A stretch of 64,000 nt of DNA. It comes from Cellulosimicrobium funkei (GTDB lineage: Bacteria; Actinomycetota; Actinomycetes; Actinomycetales; Cellulomonadaceae). Position 1 is the first letter of the stretch. Each line of letters begins with the position of its first letter. Position numbers and translations under genes: made by a program. The notes under the pieces were generated by a model. That model worked only from the letters and a program-made list of their open reading frames with translations, made no database searches and was not told the origin of the DNA. Positions 57,704 to 64,000 of this stretch are shown one piece after another. The stretch lies in the NCBI RefSeq assembly GCF_001019615.1, contig NZ_JNBQ01000003.1:186001-250000 (forward strand), in the 5' to 3' direction.

Positions 57704-58592
57704 GCTTCTGCCTCCCCAGGAGCTCGACGAACCGCTGCACCACGTCGTCCGACCCCTCGACGAGCACGCCCTCGACCTGGAGGGTGCGCAGCCGCTCCGC
57801 GACCTCGGCCCGCCGCGCGGCGAGAGCCTGGGCCGCGGACTCGGCGAGCGCGGCCCGGCCACGCAGGAACGCGGGCAGGCGCAGCGTCCCGTCGACGTCC
57901 GCGACCTCGCCGGTGGCGTGCGGGCCCGCGCCCGCACCGACGGGGGACAGGTCCGCGACCTGGACGACCATGACCTCGTGGCGCACGCGCAGCGACCGCA
58001 GGAGCTGCTCGTGCTCGGACCCGGGTCGCGCCTCGTCGGTCACGACCACGACCAGCGAGCGGCGCCGGAACGCGGACCGGGCGCGGTCGAGCGGCCGCGT
58101 CAGGTCGCTCGGCGGCGCGTCGGGTCGCCACAGGTCCTCCACCGTGCGCAGCAGCACCTCCAGGTCCTGCGTGCTCGCGCGGGGCGGGAGCTGGACCAGC
58201 CGCCGGGCGTCGCCGGCGACGAGCGCGACCCGGTCGCCGCGGTCGCGCGCGAGGTACGCGACGAGCGCGCAGCAGAAGCTCGCGATCTCCGCCTTGGTCT
58301 CGCCGCTCGGGGCGGTCGCGCCCATCGTGCGCCCGGTGTCGACGACGAGCACGAGGTTGAGGTTCGACTCGCGCACGAACCGGCGGATGATCGGGAGGCC
58401 TGCGCGCGCCGACGACTTCCAGTCGATGTCGCCGACGTCCTCGCCCGGCGCGTACAGGTGCAGGTCGTCGAAGTCCTGGCCGTGCCCCTTGAAGACCGAC
58501 CGGTGCCGTCCCTCGAGCAGCCCGGACGCCCGGCGCGCGACCGGGAGGTCGAGCCGGGCCCGGACCTGGGCGAGACGGGAGACGTCGGGCAC
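57690..58592 (-). CDS. DUF58 domain protein
   Basis: 300 residues. The DUF58 signature is clear: RASGLLEGRHRSVFKGHGQDFDDLHLYAPGEDVGDIDWKSSARAGLPIIRRF, followed by a vWA-like fold with VLVVDTGRTMGA, VALVAGDARRL and LVVVVTDEARPG. It is soluble, with no membrane segment. DUF58 proteins accompany MoxR ATPases and vWA proteins; a chaperone-like role in assembling surface or enzyme complexes is the usual proposal. GTG 58592 is chosen; the huge ORF extending upstream is shadow of MoxR and opposite-strand genes. Confidence 0.85.
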   Translation of the reverse strand: MPDVSRLAQVRARLDLPVARRASGLLEGRHRSVFKGHGQDFDDLHLYAPGEDVGDIDWKSSARAGLPIIRRFVRESNLNLVLVVDTGRTMGATAPSGETKAEIASFCCALVAYLARDRGDRVALVAGDARRLVQLPPRASTQDLEVLLRTVEDLWRPDAPPSDLTRPLDRARSAFRRRSLVVVVTDEARPGSEHEQLLRSLRVRHEVMVVQVADLSPVGAGAGPHATGEVADVDGTLRLPAFLRGRAALAESAAQALAARRAEVAERLRTLQVEGVLVEGSDDVVQRFVELLGRQKRARR

Positions 58593-58624
58593 GTGGTGCT
58601 CTCTCGAGAAGGTGAGGGGGTCGC

Positions 58625-59623
58625 TCAGGGCGTCGGGACGGCGTCGAACACCGCGTCCACGAGCTGCTCCGGCGGCACGTTGTTCGCGAGCGCGTCGAAC
58701 GTGCGCACCAGGCGGTGGCGCAGCACCGAGTAGCGCACGGCCTTGATGTCGTCCGGGATGACGTACGCGCGGCCCGCGAGGATCGCGAGCGCCTGGCCCA
58801 CGCGCATGAGCGCGATGCCGCCGCGCGGCGACGCGCCCACGCGCACGTGGCGGTCGAGGCCGGGGATCGGGCGCGGGCCGGAGAGGCGCGTCGTGTTGAT
58901 GAGGTCGACGACGTACCGCTTGATCGAGTCGTCCACGTACACGTCGTCGACCAGGCCGCGCAGGAAGCGGACGTCGTCGAGCGAGATCGGCTGGGCGGTG
59001 AGGGGCTGCGTCATCTGCCCGGTCGCGATGCGCTGGAGGATCTCGAGCTCCTGCGGCGGCGTCGGGTAGGTGAGCACCTCCTTCATGAGGAAGCGGTCCA
59101 TCTGGGCCTCGGGCAGCACGTACGTGCCCTCCTCCTCGATGGGGTTCTGCGTCGCGAGCACCATGAACGGGTCCGGGAGCGCGAAGTTCTCGCCGCCGAT
59201 CGACGTCTGCTTCTCCTGCATCGCCTCGAGCATCGCCGACTGCGTCTTGGCCGACGAGCGGTTGATCTCGTCGAGCAGCACGACGTTCGCGTGCACCGGG
59301 CCGAGCTGGGTCGTGAACTCGCCGGTCGCGTAGTTGAAGATCTGCGTGCCGACGATGTCGTTCGGCATGAGGTCGGGCGTGCACTGGATGCGGTGGAACG
59401 ACCCGTCGACCGCGGCCGCGAGCGTCTGTGCCGCCGTCGTCTTGGCGAGCCCCGGCACGGACTCGAGCAGGATGTGGCCGCCCGCGAGGAGCGAGCTGAC
59501 GAGCGCCGTGCGCAGCGCGTCCTGGCCGACGACGCGCTGGTCGAAGACTTGGCCGACGCGCTTGAGCAGGTGGCTCGCGCGGTCGAGGTCCTGCGTCGAG
59601 ATGCTGCCGTGCCCTGCGGCCAT
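58625..59623 (-). CDS. MoxR-family AAA+ ATPase
   Basis: 332 residues. Walker A GGHILLESVPGLAKTT, Walker B VVLLDEINRSSAKTQSAMLEAMQE, sensor-1 region FMVLATQNPIEEEGTYVLPEAQMDRFLMK, and sensor-2 GASPRGGIALMRVGQALA with the late VLRHRLVRTFDA. It heads the MoxR-DUF58-DUF4381-vWA-vWA-TPR unit and is its presumed energy-using chaperone. ATG 59623 has GGAGGACG upstream; the frame extends to 60076 only as shadow. It is divergent from the PPOX gene; 59624-59858 is the shared promoter region with no operator recognised. Confidence 0.92.
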   Translation of the reverse strand: MAAGHGSISTQDLDRASHLLKRVGQVFDQRVVGQDALRTALVSSLLAGGHILLESVPGLAKTTAAQTLAAAVDGSFHRIQCTPDLMPNDIVGTQIFNYATGEFTTQLGPVHANVVLLDEINRSSAKTQSAMLEAMQEKQTSIGGENFALPDPFMVLATQNPIEEEGTYVLPEAQMDRFLMKEVLTYPTPPQELEILQRIATGQMTQPLTAQPISLDDVRFLRGLVDDVYVDDSIKRYVVDLINTTRLSGPRPIPGLDRHVRVGASPRGGIALMRVGQALAILAGRAYVIPDDIKAVRYSVLRHRLVRTFDALANNVPPEQLVDAVFDAVPTP

Positions 59624-59858
59624 CGATCGTCCTCCGGGTCGTGCGTGGGTCGTGCGGGTGTGGTCCCGTGCGCGGCCGGAAGGGTGGACGGAGCGTCGCG
59701 AGCCCCCGGCGAACCCGGCCCAGTATGCCAGCGCGACCCCCGCCGGACCGGGCGTCGTCCACAGGTCCGGGTGGGGAGAGGTCCCCACCCGGCGGGCGAG
59801 CCTCGGCCGTCCCGGGCATGTCGGGAATGTCCTGCGGGCGCCGCGGGGTTGGGCTGTC

Positions 59859-60356
59859 ATGAGCACCGACGCCGTCGGCACGACCGACGCCACCGCCGCC
59901 CCTGACGCCGCCGCCGGGCTGGGCGAGCCCGCCCTCCTCGCCCTCGTCGCCGCGCGCCACCAGGGTGTCCTCGCGACCGTCAAGAAGGACGGCCGACCCC
60001 AGCTGTCCAACGTGCTGTACGCGTGGGACGCGGAGGCGGGCGTCGCGCGCGTCTCCGTCACCGCGGACCGTGCCAAGACCCGGAACGCCGCGCGCGACCC
60101 GCGCGTCTCGCTCCAGGTGAGCGCCGAGGACTTCTGGAGCTACGCCGTCGTCGAGGGCGACGCCGAGCTGAGCGCGGTCGCCCTGGACCCGCACGACGCC
60201 GCCGCCGACGAGCTCGTCGAGACGTTCCGCGCCGCCTCCGGGAGCGAGCACCCCGACTGGGAGGAGTTCCGGCGCGCGATGGTCGCCGACCGCCGCCAGG
60301 TGCTGCGCGTGCGCGCGGCGCGCGTCTACGGGATGGCCCGGCTCCCGCAGCCGTGA
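59859..60356 (+). CDS. PPOX-class F420-dependent or FMN-binding split-barrel enzyme
   Basis: 165 residues. Split-barrel flavin/F420 fold: LLALVAARHQGVLATVKKDGRPQLSNVLYAWDAEAGVARVSVTADRAKTRNAARDPRVSLQV, then WSYAVVEGDAELS and QVLRVRAARVYGMARL. This pattern matches actinobacterial PPOX-class F420-dependent oxidoreductases of unknown substrate more than true pyridoxamine-phosphate oxidase. An Ala/Thr-rich leader of about 22 residues precedes the fold. It is followed by the copD-ctaG fusion in the same direction, 42 bp away, but that gene has its own promoter. Confidence 0.85.
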   Translation: MSTDAVGTTDATAAPDAAAGLGEPALLALVAARHQGVLATVKKDGRPQLSNVLYAWDAEAGVARVSVTADRAKTRNAARDPRVSLQVSAEDFWSYAVVEGDAELSAVALDPHDAAADELVETFRAASGSEHPDWEEFRRAMVADRRQVLRVRAARVYGMARLPQP

Positions 60357-60386
60357 CGCGATGACCGGAGGGGGCCGCGCGCTCGA

Positions 60387-60392
60387 TACCCT
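60387..60392 (+). promoter_or_regulatory. -10 element TACCCT for the leaderless CopD-CtaG gene
   Basis: TACCCT ends 6 nt before GTG 60399; no ribosome site lies between, so the mRNA is probably leaderless. Confidence 0.55.
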
Positions 60393-60398
60393 GGTGCG

Positions 60399-62546
60399 GT
60401 GACCACGACTGCCCTGCGCCGCGCGCCGTCGGACGCCCGACCCGCGAACCCGTGGTGGCTCGTCCTCGCCGGACCGTTCGCCGTCGTCGTCGCCGTCGTC
60501 GCGGTGCTCGCCGCCGGCGCGTTCTCGGCCGCGTTCACCGTCCCGGCCGGCTTCCCCGACCCGGGTGCGCTCGCGCGCCTCGGCACCCCGGTCGTCACGG
60601 TCCTCACCGAGCTCTCCGTCGCGCTGACGCTCGGCTCGCTCGTCCTCGCGGCGTGCGTGCTGCCCGCCGGGACGCCGGTCCGCAAGGCGCTCGGTGTCGC
60701 GGGCGCGTCGGCCGCGACGTGGGCCGTGCTGTCGGTCCTGCAGGTCGTGCTGCGCTACTCCTCGATCTCGAGCACGCCCATCACGGGCCCGACGTTCGGC
60801 GACCAGCTCGGCCTGTTCGTCTCGCAGGTCAGCCTCGGGCGCAACTACCTCGCGATCATCGTCGTCGCCGCGCTGACGTCCGCCGCCGCGCTCGCCGTGC
60901 GCAGCGCGACGGGCGCGATGTGGACGGCCGCGCTCGCGCTCGTCGCGATCGCGATGCAGGCCAACACGGGTCACGCCGCGGGCGCGGTGAGCCACGAGCT
61001 CGCCGTCTCCTCGATGTTCCTCCACCTGGCCGGTGCCGCGCTGTGGGTCGGCGGCCTGGGGACGCTCGCCGTCGTGCGCGTCCGCGGCGGGCTGGGACGC
61101 GCGGACTTCACGGCGTCCGTCGCGCGGTACTCCGCGATCGCGCTGTGGTGCTACGTGGCCGTCGCCGTCTCGGGGGTCGCGAACGCGAGCATCCGTGTCG
61201 ACACGCTCGCGGGCCTCACCACCGACTACGGCATCCTCCTGCTCACCAAGCTCGCGCTGCTGCTCGTCCTGGGCGCCGTCGGGTTCGCGCACCGCGAGCT
61301 CGTCGTACGGCGGCTCTCCGGCCCGACGGCGGTCGCGCGGCCGGGCGCCGACCGTGCCTCGTCGAAGGGTTCCTCGAAGCCTGCGGCGAAGGTCTCGTCG
61401 AACGGCTCGTCGCGCCAGGCGGCGACGTCGTCGTCCACGGGCGCGAAGGGCGCCGCCGCGGAGGGCACGCGCTGGCTGTTCTGGCGCCTCGTCGCGGTCG
61501 AGCTCGCCATCATGGGCGCGGTGTCCGGCGTCGCCGTCGCGCTCGGGTCGACCGCGCCGCCGGTGCCGCAGGAGGAGCCGCTCGACACCTCCGCCGCGTA
61601 CCAGGTGACCGGGCACGCGCTGCCGCCGGAGCCGACGCTCGCACGCTGGTTCACCGAGTGGCGCTGGGACCTGCTGCCCGCGTTCGCGTGCGTCGCGGCG
61701 CTCGTCGTCTACCTGCGCTGGGTGCGCCGCCTCGCGAAGCGCGGCGACTCCTGGTCGGTGGGACGCACGGTCTCGTGGTGCATCGGCATCCTCATCCTCT
61801 TCTGGGTGACCTCGGGCGGGCCGGCCATGTACGGCCACGTGCTGTTCAGCGCGCACATGGTGCAGCACATGATCCTCGCCATGGTCGTGCCGATCTTCCT
61901 GGTGCTCGCCGCGCCCGTGACGCTGCTCCTGCGTGCGGTGCCGCCGCGCAAGGACGGGTCGCGCGGCCCGCGCGAGTGGGTGCTCGCGATCGTGACGTCG
62001 CGCGTGGGCCAGTTCTTCGCCAACCCGATCGTCGCCGCGGTGAACTTCGCCGGCTCGATGATCGTCTTCTACTACACGCCCGCGTTCGAGTACGCCCTGA
62101 CGACGTACGCCGGGCACCTCGCGATGCTCGCGCACTTCACGCTCGCGGGGTACCTGTTCGCCAACGCGCTCGTCGGGATCGACCCCGGCCCGCACCGCCC
62201 GCCCTACCCGCAGCGCCTGCTCCTGCTCTTCGCGACCATGGCGTTCCACGCCTTCTTCGGCGTCGCGCTGACGTCGGGCGAGGTGCTGCTCGTGCCGGAG
62301 TGGTTCGGCCTGCTCGGCCGCGAGTGGGGCCCGAGCGCCATCGCCGACCAGCAGCGCGGCGGCGGCGTGGCGTGGGGCATCGGCGAGCTCCCGACGCTCA
62401 TCCTCGCCATCGTCGTCGCGGTCATGTGGACGCGCTCCGACGAGCGCGAGGCCAAGCGCAACGACCGCCAGGCCGACCGCGACGGCGACGCCGAGCTCCA
62501 GGAGTACAACGCCATGCTCGCCGAGATGTCGAAGCGGGACGACTGA
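60399..62546 (+). CDS. CopD-CtaG fusion: copper-resistance/cytochrome c oxidase assembly membrane protein
   Basis: 715 residues with about 15 membrane segments. The N-terminal half (about 1-310) is CopD-like: MQANTGHAAGAVSHELAVSSMFLHLAGAALWVGGLGTLAVVR has the His-containing segments of that family. A Ser/Lys/Ala linker (about 320-360) joins the caa3-type CtaG half (about 370-690): PAMYGHVLFSAHMVQHMILAMVVPIFLVLAAPVTLLLR, GIDPGPHRPPYPQRLLLLFATMAFHAFFGVAL and ADQQRGGGVAWGIGELPTLILAI, with conserved His residues likely binding copper. It is presumed to deliver copper to cytochrome oxidase. GTG 60399 is leaderless. Confidence 0.88.
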   Translation: MTTTALRRAPSDARPANPWWLVLAGPFAVVVAVVAVLAAGAFSAAFTVPAGFPDPGALARLGTPVVTVLTELSVALTLGSLVLAACVLPAGTPVRKALGVAGASAATWAVLSVLQVVLRYSSISSTPITGPTFGDQLGLFVSQVSLGRNYLAIIVVAALTSAAALAVRSATGAMWTAALALVAIAMQANTGHAAGAVSHELAVSSMFLHLAGAALWVGGLGTLAVVRVRGGLGRADFTASVARYSAIALWCYVAVAVSGVANASIRVDTLAGLTTDYGILLLTKLALLLVLGAVGFAHRELVVRRLSGPTAVARPGADRASSKGSSKPAAKVSSNGSSRQAATSSSTGAKGAAAEGTRWLFWRLVAVELAIMGAVSGVAVALGSTAPPVPQEEPLDTSAAYQVTGHALPPEPTLARWFTEWRWDLLPAFACVAALVVYLRWVRRLAKRGDSWSVGRTVSWCIGILILFWVTSGGPAMYGHVLFSAHMVQHMILAMVVPIFLVLAAPVTLLLRAVPPRKDGSRGPREWVLAIVTSRVGQFFANPIVAAVNFAGSMIVFYYTPAFEYALTTYAGHLAMLAHFTLAGYLFANALVGIDPGPHRPPYPQRLLLLFATMAFHAFFGVALTSGEVLLVPEWFGLLGREWGPSAIADQQRGGGVAWGIGELPTLILAIVVAVMWTRSDEREAKRNDRQADRDGDAELQEYNAMLAEMSKRDD

Positions 62547-62560
62547 CCCCCTCCCCACCC

Positions 62561-62621
62561 CGCCGAACACGACATGAGGGTCGCTATGGAGCCCATAACG
62601 GCCCCCATGCCGTGTTCGGCG
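62561..62621. repeat. dispersed palindrome, copy 3
   Basis: Arms from 62561 (CGCCGAACACGACATGAGGG) to 62589 and 62593 to 62621 pair over 29 positions with three mismatches and one G-T pair. It lies 15 bp after the CopD-CtaG stop. A solo half-site GTCGTGTTCGACGGCG follows at 62631-62646. The rest of the 236-bp gap to 62783 holds no ORF of note. Confidence 0.85.
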
Positions 62622-62782
62622 GCGGGTCGTGTCGTGTTCGACGGCGTACGCCCGGCGCGGCGGGAGCCGCTCAGCCTCCCGCCGCGGTCCAGACCGTCCA
62701 CAGGACGTGAATCCCACGGTCCCGTCCACAGGCGTCGCCGGGATGGCGGCGATCGTCCCGCCCGACCTGCTCCGATCGGCGC

Positions 62783-63778
62783 ATGCGCACCGTGGCCACC
62801 GTCCCGTCGGAGCTCCTCACCCTTGCCGGCACGCAGGAGGGCTTGCTCTCCGCGCAGCAGTGCGACGAGCACGGCGTCGGCTCGCACCGCCGCTCTCGTC
62901 TCGTGAGCCAAGGCCGCTGGCAGAAGGTCACCCACGCGGTCCTCGACACGATCGTCGCCCCGCCTCGTGATCGGGACGGACCACGCCGTCATGAGCACCT
63001 GCGGCGCCGCGCCGCATGGCTCGGGCTGCTCGCCTACGGCACGGACGCGATCGCGGTCGGGCCGTGTGCGCTGGTGCTCCTCGGGGTGGAGGGCGTACGC
63101 ACGGACGTGAGGCCTGAGGTGGCGCTCCCCGGGGCGTGCGCCGGGCGGTCCCGTGACGGCATCCTGCTGCGGCAGTTCGACGACGGCATGACCGTCACGC
63201 AGATCGAGGGTAGGTGGGTCGCGACGACGGACTGGGCGCTCGCGCAGGCCGTGCCGGAGATGGGAAGGATGCGCGCCATCGCCGCGATGGACAGCGCACG
63301 ACACCGCGGGCTCCTGAGCGCCGAGGGGCTCGCGCACGCGCACGACCTCGCGCGCGGTCGGCGCGGCGTCGCACGGACGCACCCCTGGTGGGGGCAGTCC
63401 GACGGCCGAGCCGAGTCTCCGCTCGAGACGTTCGCACGGCTCGACTGCACGGATTCCGGCATCGCGCCCGACGACCTTCAGGTAGAGGTGGTCGACGATG
63501 GTCGGTTCCTGGGGCGCGGCGACCTCGGCTGGCGGCTGCCCGGCGGTCGGTGGCTGATCGCCGAGCTGGACGGCGCCGACGTCCACAGCGAGCCGGCTGC
63601 TCTCCTGCGGGACCGGGCCCGCCAGAACGACCTCGTCGCGTGCGGGGCCGTGGACCTGCTGCGGTTCACCGGACGTGACGTCACGACCCCAGGGTCGCCG
63701 CGCCCGGGCCGTCTGGTCACCGACGTGCGTCGGCACCTGGCCCGAGCACGACACCACCCGCCGTCGAGCACGACATGA
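62783..63778 (+). CDS. AbiEi-like N-terminal domain plus DUF559-like nuclease-fold protein
   Basis: 331 residues. N-terminal winged-helix-like part: LLTLAGTQEGLLSAQQCDEHGVGSHRRSRLVSQGRWQKVTHAVLDT, resembling AbiEi antitoxin/transcription-regulator domains. The middle is a DUF-type spacer. The C-terminus has RAESPLETFARL and DLGWRLPGGRWLIAELDGADVH, an E...D-x12-E-x-D arrangement of PD-(D/E)XK/DUF559 (Vsr-like) nucleases. Such proteins are numerous in Micrococcales; their role is unknown. No AbiEii toxin adjoins. The last residues (HHPPSSTT) and the TGA stop are encoded by the palindrome starting at 63765. Confidence 0.65.
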   Translation: MRTVATVPSELLTLAGTQEGLLSAQQCDEHGVGSHRRSRLVSQGRWQKVTHAVLDTIVAPPRDRDGPRRHEHLRRRAAWLGLLAYGTDAIAVGPCALVLLGVEGVRTDVRPEVALPGACAGRSRDGILLRQFDDGMTVTQIEGRWVATTDWALAQAVPEMGRMRAIAAMDSARHRGLLSAEGLAHAHDLARGRRGVARTHPWWGQSDGRAESPLETFARLDCTDSGIAPDDLQVEVVDDGRFLGRGDLGWRLPGGRWLIAELDGADVHSEPAALLRDRARQNDLVACGAVDLLRFTGRDVTTPGSPRPGRLVTDVRRHLARARHHPPSSTT

Positions 63779-63819
63779 GGGCTGTTATGGGCCCGAAAAC
63801 GACCCTCATGTCGTGCTCG
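63765..63819. repeat. dispersed palindrome, copy 4, overlapping a gene end
   Basis: CGAGCACGACATGAGGG (63765-63781) pairs perfectly with 63803-63819; the stem continues with a few mismatches. The TGA inside GACATGA at 63776-63778 is the stop of the preceding gene. A solo half-site CGAGCACGAC lies at 63743-63752. Confidence 0.85.
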
Positions 63820-63870
63820 GCGGGGCGGGGTGGGGGCGAGCGCGGGCGGCTGCCGTGATAGGACGTACGG

Positions 63871-64000
63871 GTGAGTAACGACGCCGCCACGCCCGGTACC
63901 TCCGACCAGCCCGAGAGCCCGTTCCACGATCTCGACCAGTACCTCGCGATCCCGCGCGTCGGAGGGCTCGCGCTCTCGCCCGACGGGGCGCGCCTGGTCA
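63871..64000 (+). CDS. N-terminus of an S9-type (prolyl oligopeptidase family) peptidase, partial
   Basis: Only 43 residues are visible: a polar leader, then FHDLDQYLAIPRVGGLALSPDGARLV, the first blade of the WD40-like beta-propeller typical of S9C acylaminoacyl-/dipeptidyl-peptidases in Actinobacteria. GTG 63871 follows a TAGGAC -10-like sequence at 6 nt, suggesting a leaderless start. The catalytic domain lies beyond the window, so the assignment rests on the propeller start alone. Confidence 0.6.
   Translation, partial: MSNDAATPGTSDQPESPFHDLDQYLAIPRVGGLALSPDGARLV

Noticed and set aside
57690-62729. 1679-codon open frame on the minus strand upstream of the DUF58 gene
   Set aside because: Only the last 300 codons are DUF58; the rest is antisense or off-frame to MoxR, PPOX and CopD-CtaG.
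62783-63778. Complete AbiE toxin-antitoxin system
   Set aside because: Only an AbiEi-like N-terminal domain is present; no AbiEii nucleotidyltransferase adjoins, so a toxin-antitoxin pair is not supported.
1-64000. tRNA, rRNA, CRISPR, riboswitch or insertion sequence
   Set aside because: No tRNA-like cloverleaf, spaced direct repeats, transposase frame or known riboswitch core was found on reading; a covariance-model scan would be needed to exclude small RNAs.

Overview
The window is about 75% G+C with strong GC3 bias. It has many GTG starts, ATGA/GTGA stop-start overlaps and several leaderless-type promoters. This, together with a secreted CBM2-GH6 cellulase, a GH92 mannosidase, a GlnR/NnaR-type nitrate assimilation cluster and WXG100-like proteins, points to a high-GC actinobacterium. 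The best guess is a cellulolytic member of Micrococcales (Cellulosimicrobium/Cellulomonas/Isoptericola-like); the genus is inferred from gene content only. No rRNA, tRNA, CRISPR array, insertion sequence or phage was seen.

Layout. (1) 1-8130: heme/tetrapyrrole locus, with hemE-hemG-hemC-hemD-hemB-hemL on the minus strand (hemL cut by the window edge) and hemA divergent on the plus strand. (2) 8358-12094: secreted GH92 alpha-mannosidase, then an Ppx/GppA phosphatase. (3) 12116-14403: VOC protein, short AraC regulator and CaiB-type CoA-transferase. (4) 14546-18193: secreted M23/SH3 endopeptidase, an orphan WXG-headed 595-residue protein and a NUDIX hydrolase. (5) 18530-22683: GH6 cellulase with a LacI-type operator, then a PadR regulator coupled to two tandem paralogous membrane proteins. 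(6) 22785-26946: purB, a WXG100-like small protein coupled to an alpha/beta hydrolase, and a small repeat-type protein. (7) 27025-34252: holin-like protein, HisC-type aminotransferase, small membrane protein, the E1alpha-E1beta-E2 branched-chain 2-oxoacid dehydrogenase operon behind a striking three-fold operator, and a lipoprotein/30-residue peptide/DUF6766 triad.

(8) 34443-46798: complete nitrate assimilation. narK-nasC-nasB and nirB-nirD-cysG-nnaR-cbiX form two transcription units. Each is preceded by a GlnR-type box at the same distance from a TAGCGT -10 element. CysG and CbiX-type enzymes make the siroheme needed by NirB, and NnaR (HemD-like domain plus winged helix) is the likely pathway regulator. 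(9) 46823-49929: a SoxR regulator divergent from a quinone oxidoreductase/MFS efflux pair, with a near-consensus SoxR box between them. (10) 49940-53841: GNAT, nitroreductase and two luciferase-like monooxygenases. (11) 53955-59623: MoxR-DUF58-DUF4381-vWA-vWA-TPR (Bat-like) operon. (12) 59859-64000: F420/PPOX enzyme, CopD-CtaG fusion, AbiEi/DUF559-like protein and the start of an S9 peptidase.

Beyond genes, the window carries dispersed repeats. Four long intergenic palindromes (18442, 22721, 62561, 63765) share a CGACATGAGGG...GTTAT core and show compensatory changes between arms. A TAGAACCCTGGTC element occurs as a 3 x 21-bp in-frame array inside hemD and as a palindrome that supplies the stop codons of two convergent genes. 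A GAGATCGACCC inverted repeat sits in the nnaR leader.
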